Below, one piece after another: positions 1 through 12,200 of a stretch of DNA of 64,000 bases. How positions within the stretch are numbered: position 1 is the stretch's first letter; every line of letters starts with the position of its first letter. The stretch is from Paracentrotus lividus (taxonomy: Eukaryota; Echinodermata; Echinoidea; Camarodonta; Echinidae). A program made the translations under genes and the position numbers. The stretch spans positions 39,903,642 through 39,967,641 of the forward strand of contig CALNVZ010003426.1 in the NCBI GenBank assembly GCA_940671915.1, read 5' to 3'. The notes beneath the pieces were generated by a model. It saw only the letters and a list, made by a program, of their open reading frames with translations. It was not told where the DNA came from and made no database searches.

Positions 1-22
1 TCAGTATTTTTCGACGAGAAAG

Positions 23-1191
23 ATGCCTCGGTTGTCTATCCAAAGCAGGGCCATAGCTATAGGCCTTCTCCAAGCAGGAAAGTCCGTCAAGGAAGTGGCC
101 AGGAGAGCAGGAGTTACTCCAAAAGCAATTCGCAAGCTTAGGGAGAAATTCCGCAATACTGTTGAGGCACGAAACCTGCCTAGAAGTGGCCGACCTCGGG
201 GAACCACTGCTAGGGAAGATCGTTTGATTTCCAATAGGATGCAGAGGAGGAGAACATCAAGGGGCAAGTCATTTTTGTTTAAATCACATCTTAATCACAC
301 CTTAAATTGAATATGAATATGATGATCCTTACACAGTGCCGTTTCCAAAAGCTATTCCTCTCTTTAAAGAATAATGCATATGCAATATTTTCATACTTTC
401 AGCCACAGAAATCGCTGTGGGTCTTCGTTCTTACCTCCTTGGTTCTTCCAAATCGAGGGATTTCATCCCAGACTGTTAGGAACCGTCTGCAGCACACAGG
501 AATTCGTACCCATCGCCTTGTACGCAGAATTGCCCCAAGGGCTCAGACGATGACGTCTTGCTTGGGCATGAGAGCCGATGTCCGATGGAATAGATACCAG
601 TGGCAACAAGTCCTGTTTTCGGATGAAACGCGTGCGTGCCTTCGACAAGTTGACGGACGGAATCTAATGTGGCGGCGAAAAAGGGAGCAGCGAGAAGGGT
701 TCACAATACAACCAGTCACCGCTTTTGGAGGAGGGAGTATCATGGTTTGGGCGGGCATCAGCCAAGCAAACAAGACAGCAATTCTCCAGATTGACGGAAA
801 TGTGAACGGTAAACGATATCTTGAAAAAATCCTGAGACCTCACGTTCTACCATTCGCTGCTGCTCAAGGGGACTGGTTCGTCTTCATGGACGATAACACG
901 CGCCCTCACAGAGCGAGGGTAGTGAACGATTTCCGTCAAGAGCAGGGAATCGAACGAATGATATGGCCCGCTAACTCACCAGACTTGAACCGAATCGAGC
1001 ATCTTTGGGACCAGCTCAAGCGATCAGTTTACGCCCGAGTCCATGGCCATACAACGCTCGCTCTTCTCTCGGTGATCGTCCAGGAGGAATGGCCCCCTAT
1101 TCTGCAGGTGCATGTTACCAGGCTGCTAAACAGTATTAATAGTAGGTACCAGGCTGTAATTGACAGTCATGGTGGCTACACTCGGTACTAA
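23..1191 (+). pseudogene. Tc1-like DD34E transposase, disrupted
   Basis: Cut-and-paste transposase of the Tc1/mariner superfamily. Residues 1-75 of the first open segment (23-about 259) form a paired-type helix-turn-helix with the GRPR-like linker typical of Tc1 (SGRPRGTT). From about 466 to 1191 lies the DDE domain: first Asp in FSDET, second in MDDN, and Glu in NRIEHLW with 34 residues between the last two, which defines DD34E. The gene is not intact. Transposase similarity stops near 259 (RMQRRRTS) and resumes near 402 (TEIAVGL) in another frame. The ~140-bp gap ends in a good acceptor (tactttcag), so it is either a small intron or an insertion. A further frameshift lies near 455 before SSQTVRNRL. 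The left terminal repeat would lie before the window, and no matching right repeat was recognised. Downstream there is only AT-rich sequence. Confidence 0.9.
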
Positions 1192-1290
1192 AGTCAATTG
1201 ATAATGACAAATTGTTAGTGAATAAAGAATGCATTTATGCCATATGAACAGTTTTTGTTATCATTTATTGCTTCATTTTTAAGTTTTCAT

Positions 1291-2820
1291 GTGTTCCCGT
1301 TCAACCGTGAAAGTGTGAAGAGTATGAAAATTGTGTGTTTGATGATAAACTGATGGGTAATAAAGAACAACAGCAATTAACTTATACCTGGTAATGGAAT
1401 TCTCCCCCAATTTTTGGTTTTAAATCCCTCAAAATGAGTTTAATGACTTTGAAAATGGCAATTTTGTCTTTTCACATGTGCTCACTCATTCATAAATATA
1501 AATATATATACGAATCAATTTAACTTTCGTTCAGAATATTGTCCATAGATTAATAAACATTACTGCCAAGTGATATTGCTCAAGACAGTTTTAACAAAAA
1601 GTTCCACTACATTGAATGAAGGGTACTTAAATAGGCCTCGAGTTTGTGCACAATGTCAACGGGAGAAGAAGTTTAAATTTTCACAAAAGTGAAACAAGGC
1701 TTTGTTTCATGAACGATTTTTATTACTTCTGCTGCGATTTTCCCCCATGAAACTTGGCATATACTTTAAGAGGGACACAATCTAACTGGGAAACACACAA
1801 AAACAAGAATTTGATGCGGCACAGAGTGGGGCCAAAGCCATGAACCTTCGCCTTATTTGCATAATTTAATTTTAGAATATTGTGTGCTCACTGAAGTATA
1901 AAACATCCGGATTTTCATAAAACTCAAATCAAAAGAACTTAGAAATAAGGTCTATGACAGGTCAAAAATCAGCAATCGAACTTAAGTCAAAAACGAAAAA
2001 AAAGAGCTTTTCACATTCTTTGTGTTCATTAAAGCATGAATTTTTGCAAAAATGCCATAGATTAATTGAAACTTGTTAATTCGTCATACACATAAAGAAA
2101 AAGTGTTAATAAGATGATTTTTAGTTCACAAAATGAAACAATACTTAAATATTAAATTTGAAAATGGTATTTTTTGGTTTTATTAAGTGTTCATTGAACC
2201 GTGAAATAATGGGTATTGTTGAAGATGCTCTTCCCAAAAGTAAATTTCATCAAATTCAATCAACTTTACCAATAGAAATATGTAAAAAAAAAAATAATAA
2301 TAAAAAAGAAATAAAAATAAAACAATTGTAGCCAATTTTGCGACGTGCTTATTCAAACGTGAGATTTAGCGCAAATATTGTTTTAAATGTTAGAAAGCAC
2401 CTGTTACCAGCCTTTTGAACATGTCTCAAGTTAGAATTTTTGAATTCCTTCTAATGAAACGGAATCAAAGTCATGATATTAGGCTTGTGACTTTTCAAAA
2501 GTGACAATTTTGCCTTCTGACTTTGCTCACTGAAGCATGACATAATAATAGTCCCTAATATTCACCCCATAGGGAAGCTTATAAAATTACATACATGCAC
2601 ATTTTATTATATTTTTAAAACTCCTTCTGGTTCCAAAAATATAGCCCCCTGTTTCTGGGGACTTACTTTTTTTGTTGTGTATATATCAAATTAAAGGTAA
2701 GACAATAGCCTTTGATTTGATCAAATTAAAAATCGGGTTCATTCATGCATGGACATATAATGGTCAACACAACAAATTAATGTCATTTTCATACCTTACT
2801 GTGATCACTGAAGCATAGCT
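1291..2820 (+). repeat. Degenerate motif recurring at irregular spacing
   Basis: At least eight imperfect copies of a ~20-bp word, best read as GTGCTCACTGAAGCATGAAA, occur at 1291, 1478, 1884, 2022, 2187, 2345, 2523 and 2801. Each is preceded by a T-rich stretch resembling AATTTTGCCTTTTCAC. Spacing is mostly 135-205 bp, with two larger gaps. No reading frame spans the region. This may be a very old tandem array or the decayed tail of the adjacent transposon. Confidence 0.5.
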
Positions 2821-4575
2821 TTCAATCCATCAATGATTCTGGCTCGGTCATTCGGGTTTTGATTAAGTACATAATATGCTTTAATTTGATATATTACTCA
2901 TAGTATTTTAATTGGTATTACTAATTTTAGAAACATTTTTTGACGAATAGACTTCAAGTATAAATTTCCTCCATTGAATTTGTACAGGGGTTGTAAACGA
3001 GAATCAATATCTCAATTTCAATTCCTCCAAAAATGGACGAAATCGACTGAGATATCAAGAAATGTGTATCAAATGAAAGAATATAATTTCATCTATCAAA
3101 AATTAGAATGACCAAGTCATGGCCATCTAAACATTACAAGTTACGCTTCTGGAATCACAGAAAGGTATAAAAATGACACAACTTGCTTAATCGACCATAT
3201 CGGTTTGTGCATGAATGAACATGATTTCTAAAGTTGAATAAATCAGAGGCTATTGTCTGGTTTTGAATTTGATATATAATTTGACAGATGTTAAACACAC
3301 ATTTTTCGTTCAATAAACAACCAACTGAAATTTTGAATATGAATACATGCACTCATACTCTAAGGGTTAAATAAATCTGCATGCAACTGTTAATACCACA
3401 ACAATCCCAATAACCCCGCAATCTAAATTCCCCTATCATCGAAGGATTAAAGTAAAGTAAGTGTTAAAAGTCTAATGCCATTTGTCCGTTGTCTCGTCTC
3501 ACAGCTTTCCATAAGCAATAGTAACCCTTATTGTATGAGGTATTCCACATTATGCAAGTTAAGGAATTTGGCACTCAACACACCAATTCTCAGTAAGCGT
3601 ACGGTATAAAAGAGATAAAAACACTCACAAATGAATGATAAGTCGAGAAGGATAGACATGTAAAATTTAAAGTATGACAACGTACACGTACATACCTAAA
3701 CGTACTTTTGTAGAAACACAACTAATTCAAAATCCAAACGTCACGACAAGCAGTAGGCCTAGCCTATCACCGTTTTCACTTTTACACGCAGTACTTTCAT
3801 GGCTAAAAATTTTGTGCTGCCATGCACACGACTACGTAGGGCCTACTAATACGGTCTGATGACCATACCAAATACCAACACTCATTTATGCATTAAAAAA
3901 AAGGCCCACTGATGTATACAATTAAATCGGTGCCGTTTTTCAAAGGTATCGTTAAGTATAGGATAATTCCTATTCCAAGGATGAACGCTCAATGAGGTGT
4001 TGTCCATCAAAGTAGAAAAAATTGTGCATGCACAAGCAAATAAATTAGCAAGATTCATCTATTTCCCGATAGTTTTGTGGTTTAAAAAAAAAAAAGTTCT
4101 CTGAAAGGGTTGAACTATCTGGGTAAACTATTATGGAATAATTTGAAATATCGAATTGTATTCTCATTACATAAACTAAGTCCGAACTAGGAAAGAATAT
4201 TCTTTTATAAATTTAAACACAAAATGTGTGCATGTTGCAGAAGTCAACTGCAAGTGGGAGTTCAAAATCAAATGTTAAAATTTTAAGCTACTATAATACA
4301 AATAGATACAAATAATCGTTGCAAATACAAGACAGAATTTCAACAAAGCAAATTTTAGGCTTTAAAGTCATCCACTGGCCTGCTTGACGAACAAGCTGAG
4401 GCTTCTTCTACTTTGTGATAATCTTCCTCTGTCTTCCATTGCTGAAGATTCTTGAAGATCTATGTAGGCCTATGCTGCGATGTCCAGGTCATAGGAACAT
4501 TATAAATTAAATGTTTGCAATGGTTATTTTTTATTAAACCTCTACGGTACATACCTAAAGAACATGAAAATTATG
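2821..4575. other. AT-rich spacer, no gene seen
   Basis: No convincing coding potential on either strand; open frames are short with no recognisable motif. Short homopolymer runs and one GTAGGCCTAG-like palindrome (about 3752) are the only notable words. An AATAAA on the minus strand (4530-4535) could serve as the poly(A) signal of the receptor gene at 5008-6048. Confidence 0.5.
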
Positions 4576-4581
4576 CATCTT

Positions 4582-4965
4582 CAGAGATGCCAAGTTCAAA
4601 TTTTTTTTTTGCGTGAGATCATTCACATCGTGTTTTAAAGCAGTGCGCACTCGACGCGCGTTAAAACATGTGCGCGCGCACTATTATACACAAAAGAGGC
4701 GCGCGCGCACGCTACACATGTTTCACGTAGTGCGCTATCTTGCATAAAACGATCGCGCGCCTGCATGAAAACATCGCACTCGCAGGGATGATGCGCAACA
4801 AAACTGCCGATATTTAGAGTTTTGAGACACCAAAATGGTGGAAAAATCTATAATAATGCTACTTTTTCTCATTTAGCGTGAGAAATGGGGTGTTCTGCGT
4901 GAGATCGTGAGACGGACCCCAAATGCGTGATTCTCATGCAAGATGCGTGAGACTTGGTAGCTCTG
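4582..4965. mobile_element. MITE, 384 bp, 6-bp target duplication
   Basis: The ends are inverted: CAGAGATGCCAAGT on the left and the reverse complement of CAGAGCTACCAAGT on the right. Direct copies of CATCTT flank it (4576-4581 and 4966-4971). The interior repeats GCGTGAGA words and has a stretch rich in alternating GCGCGC and ACATGTG that could adopt Z-DNA. There is no coding sequence, so it must be a non-autonomous element. Confidence 0.7.
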
Positions 4966-5007
4966 CATCTTATTGTTGAGAAAAATTAGGTCTCGGTGAT
5001 TGCTTCG

Positions 5008-6048
5008 TTAGGCCGCCTTACAAAACTTCAACCTTGCCCAGAGATCTCGCGCTCTTTGACGGACCTTCACACTGGTCGACATGTAGACGGGAACATTCCA
5101 CCAGCAACTACAGATAAGAACAGCATTGGCCACAAAATAGAGGGCGCCGTGGATTTGAATACCCAGTGACGTCGCAAAGACCATTCCACAAATAAATACA
5201 AACAGAGGAATGAGAGACAGGTAAAAGAGACCTGTGATTATGAAAACAGTACGAAGTCCTTTAAGTCCTGTTGTACGTTGGGTTGCAGTGGTTGTCTCCT
5301 CGTTATTTTGGGCCGGAGTCAAGTACCTTTGTCGAGTTGCACGCCTGGCTATCACCAAGAGACGAATATTAATGTATGTAAGTAGTATAAAAGGAATAAC
5401 ATAAATGATACCAAATATGGCGAAAAAAATATTGATATCGATGCCCAAACTAGCGCCGTCAAGATGGGTGTAAATAATAGTCCTATGACGACACCAGCTT
5501 CTTACAATTTCGTTGAAGGGGAGTTTAGGAATTGGCAATGCGCCAGCAGAAATGCCAATAAATATGAAATACATGAGGCAGTAGAGGATAGCGAGACGTT
5601 TGGTTGTTGCTAAACGCATATATCGGAACGGGTAACAAATGGCAAGGTAGCGTTGTAAATTCATAAGCGCCACATGGTAGATAGAACTGAACAACATGAA
5701 GGTGCCAACTGATGGAATGAACCAACATGATATTTCAGAAGCATGTCCGCGGTCGAGGTGAAAGAGCATACCTTCGTTGACCCCTATACAAATTCCACTC
5801 GCCAAGTTCACGATCGCGAGACTGCGGAATAACATACGACTGACATCTTCGAACTCGAGGCGCCATCGACGTAGGACAACCAAAGCAAATGAGTTGAATA
5901 CGATTGTAAGAAGTGTTATAAAGCCGTAAAAGGTTCCAATTAAATATTCAAACAATCCTGGATCAGATAACTTTGAATTGTTCATTAACAAAGAGGACTT
6001 GTTGAAGTCCATCGTTATGTGCGATCTTCTGCGCTTTACAGGAAACAA
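5008..6048 (-). CDS. Rhodopsin-like (class A) G protein-coupled receptor, single exon
   Basis: A 346-residue seven-transmembrane receptor of the plasma membrane. TM1 is at about 36-59 with the conserved Asn (FNSFALVVL), TM2 at 73-95, TM3 at 113-137, TM4 at 151-172, TM5 at 207-232, TM6 at 266-291 and TM7 at 298-323. The expected disulfide pair is present (Cys108 at the top of TM3 and Cys186 in loop 2). The DRY motif is replaced by QRY (132-134) and NPxxY by NVPVY (318-322). The TM2 acidic residue is Asn81. The lack of introns and the loose motifs fit the lineage-expanded 'surreal' GPCRs of sea urchins (family knowledge); the ligand is unknown. A second Met at residue 13 is an alternative start. 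It has no operon-like neighbours. An AATAAA on the same strand lies about 470 bp past the stop. Confidence 0.9.
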   Translation of the reverse strand: MFPVKRRRSHITMDFNKSSLLMNNSKLSDPGLFEYLIGTFYGFITLLTIVFNSFALVVLRRWRLEFEDVSRMLFRSLAIVNLASGICIGVNEGMLFHLDRGHASEISCWFIPSVGTFMLFSSIYHVALMNLQRYLAICYPFRYMRLATTKRLAILYCLMYFIFIGISAGALPIPKLPFNEIVRSWCRHRTIIYTHLDGASLGIDINIFFAIFGIIYVIPFILLTYINIRLLVIARRATRQRYLTPAQNNEETTTATQRTTGLKGLRTVFIITGLFYLSLIPLFVFICGMVFATSLGIQIHGALYFVANAVLICSCWWNVPVYMSTSVKVRQRARDLWARLKFCKAA

Positions 6049-7150
6049 ATTGACAACCAGTTCTATTTCCCACAGAAGAAAAGTTGGGGCATGGAATGAA
6101 ATTCTGTGCGATCAATTAAGCTATGAAATAATAGTTACAGAGTACCGGTATGATATACGCTTCATAGACTGTTTGGATATCTTCTTTTTCTTCTACCTTT
6201 TCTTCTTCTACTTATTCTCTTCTTTCAATAGTTCTGCTGTCACGGGTTCTTTCTACTGTGAAGGTTATTCACAGGCCAGCACGTCTCTGATGCTTGTCCA
6301 GAACGGTTTAGATAATCATCCAGGCATTTGATACATCTCTCCAAGCTAGTTATCATAAAAAAGGATCGAGCATATAATCTTACAACAGTGTATAACGAGC
6401 CTCTATCTCTCCCCCCAAAAAATTGAATATAGATTTGAATGTAATTGCTGTTTTGTTACAACTTACTTAAAAGCCGCAGCGAAGCAACATACATAAAAGA
6501 AATATCGTCGGACATGATGGATGCTCTGACAGCGTGAAATAATATCTAAAAGGTAATTAACTCGGCTGATTTTTCAAAAGAGGATGATGGACAATCTAAC
6601 GGATACGTGTAATGGGTTAAGTGCGCTCCTGGTGTCCCTGAAAAATAAAGAGCTCGGGAAAGGACAATACGAGGAAAGTCAAATGGATGGGCACGACTTA
6701 CACAAAGAGAGATGTGACATATAAGTTGAGCGATAGTAATGAACAATTGAAGAATGGGACACACGATCTGTATTTATATTGAAAATGAGAATATGAATAG
6801 AAACAGAGAGAGGGAGAGGGCCAGCAAAATGAACAAATATTAAGCGAGAAAGATATCCTTTTCCAAAATCTCTCTATTTTTCCTTTTATTTTAGCACAAA
6901 GTCAAGGATAAAGTCGAAACTTTCATTTTATTTCGATTGTATAAGTCTGAGTTAGAAACTTTCAAGAAATCACAGGGAGAGACGAGATGAAACATACATT
7001 AAACCCACCTCCGGATAAAAAAAGAACAACAAAACATCAATAATATATCGTACTTATCAAAATTAATATAAGCCTACAATACACAAATTGGGTATAACCG
7101 CCACTGGCAATAGTATGTTCATACAATCGTCATCATGGTCATACTGTACG
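6049..7150. other. Intergenic, upstream of the receptor
   Basis: AT-rich sequence upstream of the minus-strand receptor. It has pyrimidine-rich TTCTTC runs (6180-6230) and a short GAGAGAGGGAGAG run (6807). No gene, TATA-type promoter or strong CpG island was recognised. Confidence 0.4.
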
Positions 7151-7763
7151 TTAAAGGACTCCTCCGGGCTGGAGATTTGCATTATTAGAAAAATAAAGTA
7201 AAATCTAAAAAGCACAACATTGAAAATTTCATCAAAATCGGATCACAAATAGCAAAGTTATGAATATTCTTAGGTTTTGAATTTTTTTAGGAAACAGTTT
7301 TTGCCATCTTCAAATTGGCAAACTGATGATGTCTCAGTCACCCTACTTTCTTTGTATTTTATTGTATGAAATACCAATTATTAAGATTTTCTCCCCCAAG
7401 GACATAAAAACAGGAATTAATCCTTGTGGAAGGTTCAAGGTCACTAGTGCTTTTACCATGTGCGAAAGATTTTCTGTATATGCAATATATGAAAAAATGA
7501 GAAAAATAGGATTTCATATAATAAAATACACAAGAAGTAGGGGGACTGTGACATCATCATTTTGCTCATTTGAATATTCAAATATTCAAATGAGACAATG
7601 AGACAATGCCAAGAACTGTTTTACGAAAACAATTAAATACCTAAAAAAAATGCATAACTTTGTTATTTTTCATCCGATTTTGATGAAATTTTCTGTGTTG
7701 TGCTTGTTAAATTTTACTTTACTTTACAAAACTTTTAAATTTCAGCCCGGACTCCTCCTTTAA
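7151..7763. mobile_element. Foldback MITE with TTAA target duplication
   Basis: TTAA flanks both ends (7151-7154, 7760-7763). The arms are inverted over about 120 bp each: the left end reads AGGACTCCTCCGGGCTGGAG, and the right end complements AGGAGGAGTCCGGGCTGAAA. The arms continue with matching blocks such as TTTCATCAAAATCGGATCA against TCATCCGATTTTGATGAAA. TTAA duplication is the hallmark of piggyBac-type transposition. No transposase is present; a 91-codon open frame inside lacks family features. Confidence 0.8.
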
Positions 7764-7772
7764 ACATCCTTT

Positions 7773-8610
7773 ACACCGTGCATACCTCAACGATCAATCT
7801 TCAAAGTCAGAGAAAGATGCTAAGCGCAATATCAGATGTGTGCAGATTGAGCTACGCAAAATGCAGGATACTTGGCTAAGCGTTAAAGAAGATGAGATGC
7901 AGTCTTATGCTGATCTCAATGACAAGAAAAACTTCTTTGCCCTCAATGCTGTCTACGAACCATCCTCGTCAGCTCTGGATCGTCTCCTCTCCTCAGTAGG
8001 TCTACAGATGCGAACACATTCATCAAAGACATGGAAAAGGTTCGTGTAAGCTTAACAGAAGACTTCAGACGTGTTGCAACCGTCTAACTTCCATCTCCGG
8101 GGAAGTGATCGTTAGCTACTCCAAGTTCTGACCCAGTACTCTCTTGCCGACACCCCTTAATTCTGTAGCTGAAGTGGAAAAAGCCGTGAAGCGTCCTTCC
8201 AGGGGAAAGGCATCTGGAGCTGACTCCATTCCAGCGGAAAACTACTCCTCTGGTGGCCCTACCATGATCAAGGAGGTCTCGGAGCCATTTCAACCAGGGG
8301 ATTCAACGGGAAATCCAGAAATTTAACCATTTGTACATGCGCAAAGGAAATCGCCAGGAGTGTACAACTACTGCGGCATCTCGCTACTCTTAACGGGAAG
8401 ATGGCCAGAAATATGCTAAATCGCCTGAATTAGCCATTTTGACGAGGGTTTGTTAACTCGAAGTCATTGGGAATTTCGATGGGGGTCATAACACTATGGA
8501 TATGACCTCCGCAGAACGTTAATTTCAGGAAAAATGTCAGGAACAGAATGTCTCTACACCACCTTCAGTTAAGGTCTTTGACATCGTCTGCTGAAGACTC
8601 TTTATAGGAA
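7773..8610 (+). pseudogene. Non-LTR retrotransposon reverse transcriptase, decayed
   Basis: Fragments of an endonuclease/reverse-transcriptase ORF2. The first open stretch (to 8047) carries the linker words ELRKMQD, KEDEMQSYAD and NAVYEP that precede the RT domain. A second (8144-8280) gives the RT0/1 word GKASGADSIPAE followed by GGP. Traces then continue through frameshifts as LYMRKGNRQEC (about 8330) and QEKCQEQN (about 8530). At least four frame breaks or stops occur, and neither the endonuclease nor the FADD catalytic box is visible. It abuts the TTAA MITE on its left and a Gypsy fragment on its right. Clade assignment (CR1/RTE-like) is only a guess. Confidence 0.8.
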
Positions 8611-8845
8611 TCTGTCAAGTACAGCCGGGCACTGGAAGAGTGTGAGGTGGCAGCAATGTGTGAACGACGGCCAAAGATTCCTACTATTGTTGAGATAGTA
8701 AAGGGGCTTTGGACGGCCCTAGATTAGACCAGAGATAAGCAGAACTGTTCAGTGATAAAGCAGTCGAGAAGAAGGTCCACGCAGAAGACTGGATGCAGAC
8801 GCACCTACAACCATTCAAAGGTTCCAGCCAGTATAGGAAAATCCG

Positions 8846-9148
8846 TGTTTCAACTGTAACCAATTGGGACACTGGAAGAAGTATTGTCGCTATCTGCAGA
8901 AAGTCATGTGTAGGAACAACATCACCTCCAGTGCAGGCCTACAGAGAGTAGCTGCAAATGGAACCGACAGTAGGGAGGCAAGACAAGAGTTGGCACTTCT
9001 CAAGAGTCCAAGAGGAAAGGGCTATTCCTGGATGGATATAAATGGACAGCCCTTGAAATTTCTGATCGACACGGATCTAACCAACAATTTGATCCACGGC
9101 GAAATCTTGAACCCATCTGAGATAACCTACCAGCAGAAGGCATCCTGA
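8846..9148 (+). pseudogene. Gypsy-type gag zinc knuckle and retropepsin fragment
   Basis: This is the junction of gag and protease from an LTR retrotransposon. A CX2CX4HX4C nucleic-acid-binding knuckle (CFNCNQLGHWKKYC) is at 8846-8887. About 55 residues later comes a retropepsin-like strand, LKFLIDTDLTNNLIHGEIL. The catalytic Asp-Thr-Gly is here DTD, so the protease would be inactive. A stop lies four codons before the first Cys and another ends the frame at 9148. The stretch 8640-8845 has traces of a gag-like frame (MCERRPKIPTIVEIVKGL) with stops. No RT or LTR was found around it; it is a truncated relic. Confidence 0.75.
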
Positions 9149-9269
9149 CAAGATAAGCTGCTGGGTGGATTTCATGCGAAGTCACCGCTTTTCGTGCAAG
9201 TATATTAAGTTTGATCATCATGTTTATGTTCTACATGTATGTTTGTACCAGGTGGAGGGTTCTGTTGTA

Positions 9270-12200
9270 GGGGAAATGGGGCATAACGGACCCTGGAGGC
9301 AAAACGGAACTTTGAAATTAGCATATGTTAAAAAAAGCCGCCCTCTGTGCGAATTCGTTGAAAAGGGAAGATGGCGAAATAACTTCAGCACTAATTTTCA
9401 TTCAGTAACATCGAGTCACATCCGAGTAATACCTCGTCAAAAACTTTTCACCCTCATGATCTAAGGTAAGGGATGTTCATTAGGGCTGAAATTCGGTAAT
9501 TTCTGTATCGATTCTAATCAAATATTTTGTGTACATTAATCATTAAGATATCAACGTTAGACTGGCCTTTTGCATGCTTTCTATGCGGTAGGGGATTTTC
9601 CACCGCATATATTTTATTAGAAAATATGACATTGGGGCAAAATGGCCATATAGGTGTGGGGCAAAATGGAACAGGATTCCGTTTTGCCCCAATTGAAAAT
9701 AACATATACATGTATTGTGAAAGCAAGACTTAAGCAAATGCAAAGGTTTATCGCTTCAAACAAAAACGAGGACAATTTTTTTTAAAGATAAACCCCTCCA
9801 AATAACATGGTGCACTGTTGGCCTTTAAGACTGAATGGTAAAGTGAATGTTATATGCCTGTGGGTATGTATGTAGGCCTAGATATGTAGGCCTATCTTCA
9901 ACATTACATTCGGATATTCTTGTATTCTTAAAATGTTCAACGTTTTCCAATCTTGATTTCCAAACACCATTCACTGTTCAACAAGTATGTGCTTTAATTG
10001 CTAATCAGTTTCTGGTATCAAGTGGTAGTTAGATATTACCTTGAAAGCAACCGTTGGCGGTCTATTTTGCAGGTCGTCTTAAAAATGGTTAGAAGCTACA
10101 AGCGGAAATCGACAAGACAGACGTGGAATGAAGAGTCCATGAAGGCTGCATTAAAGCCGTTACTGACAATGGTCTAGGCTTAAAGAAAGCCAGCGCCGAG
10201 TCTCAGTACCAAAACCACTCTTCATCGAAGAGTCAAAGGACTTAATAATATCTGCAATAGGTGCAACAAAGTCAATGGGGAATTTCAAGGTAGTTTATTT
10301 TTGAATTTGTCTAATGCGAAAAAATATAATTTCACTTTATAAATTTTGCAAGAACAAAAAAATAAATAAATAAATAAATGCCAAAAGAACATTGCCAGCC
10401 AATCTTCTCACTTATATATTACCTAATTTCAGAATGAAACTTGCAGTATATGTTCGATATAACATCTAGAAAATATACAAATAAAAATGTCCCGTTCAAT
10501 TAAAAAATTATAAAAGTAGTTTTGCTTTTCATCATTTTTTTTCCAGACAACGTTTCCCTGACGAGATTGAGAAAGACCTCGTAGACTCATCCATCAAATG
10601 GAATCGATGATGTACGGACTGACATCGAATGACTTACGTCGTCTTGCTTTTCAACTAGCCGAAAAAAACGGGATCGCACTCAATTCAACAGAGAGAAGCA
10701 AATGGCTGGAAAAGACTGGATGTATTCGTTCATCAAACGCCATCCAATTTCCTTAGACAACCAGAAGCCACCTCTGCAGCAAGAGCACGTTCGTTCAACG
10801 TACAACAAACGTGAACAAATTCTTTGACCGCTCGAACCTCTTATGGACAAGCACAAGTTTCCACCAAACAATATCTACAACGTTGACGAAACGGGGATCA
10901 GTACTGTGCAGAGCAAACCATCAAAAGTTCTTGCAAAGACCGGAAGGAAACAAGTTGGGTCCTTGGTTTCAGCGGAACGTGGTCAGACCGTCACAGTCGA
11001 AACGTGCATGAGCGTTACAGGGTCTTTCATCCCACCAATGTTTGTCTCCCACGTGTCAGAATGAAGATGGAACTAATGGATGGAGCTCCTCCAGGGTCAT
11101 CTATGAGTGTCACAAGAGTGGATGGATGCAGATGGACATATTCACAAAATGGTTCAGGCATTTCATCCGATCGTCTGGCGCTCTAAGGACAACCCAGTGT
11201 TGTTGATACTTGATGGCCATGCAACACATGTCAGAAACTTGGACGTCATAGACCTTGCCAGAGACAATGGTGTTGTAATGCTGTGTCTGCCTCCACATTG
11301 CTCTCACAGAATGCAGCCACTTGATGTGAGCTTCATGAAGCCACTGTCAACATACTACGACAAAAACTGGAAAAATGGTTGAGAAACAATCCAGGTCGAG
11401 TTGTCACGTCCTCCAGGTTGCAGAGTTGTTTGGCAATTCATACATGAGGGCAGCAACTACCCAGGTGGCAGCTATGGTTCCGCAAAACAGGAATATATCC
11501 TACCAACAGAGATGTCTTCTCCCACATGAATTCCAAGCGGCAGATGTGACAGATCTTCCCATGGATGACAGAGACAACAAAGAACACGGTGAATCAGGAG
11601 AAGAGAGCTGCTCCAGGTTGTGAGGATAAGGTTGATCAAGGAGGCATTCCAGAGTTGACTGACACGGTAGACTCCGAAGAACCTGACAAGGGAACTCATG
11701 GAGCAGCTACAAAAGGCTCCAAAAGGCTCCAAACCTGCTTGCCATCCACAACTCCTGATACTGCCAACGGTAATGCAGGTCCCTCAACTTCTCGGTACCA
11801 ATCACCATTTGTCATTTCCCCACCTCCTAAAGCTAGTAGGCCTACTACCTCCAGGACAAGAGATCGAATGCACGACGTGGCAAAGCTTGGTCCTAACAGA
11901 AAGCCCTTACAAGTCTGAACTTATCCTCTCAAAAGACAACTCGGGCAAAGAAGGGAAATTCAGGAAAAGCCGCACATGCAACAAGCGATCTTCAGATGTC
12001 CAGCTCAAACGGTGGGAAAGAAAAGCGCAAGACAGAACAACCAGTAGCAGAGAATGACACTTCATCCAGTGAAGATGATGATGCCGAGTGTATCTACTGC
12101 AGTGAACTGTGGAGTGCAGGCAAGGATGGCATGATCAAGTGCTCACTCTGTTTTGGATGGGCACATGAAGCTTGCGCGGGAAAAGAGGGTGATTCTGATG

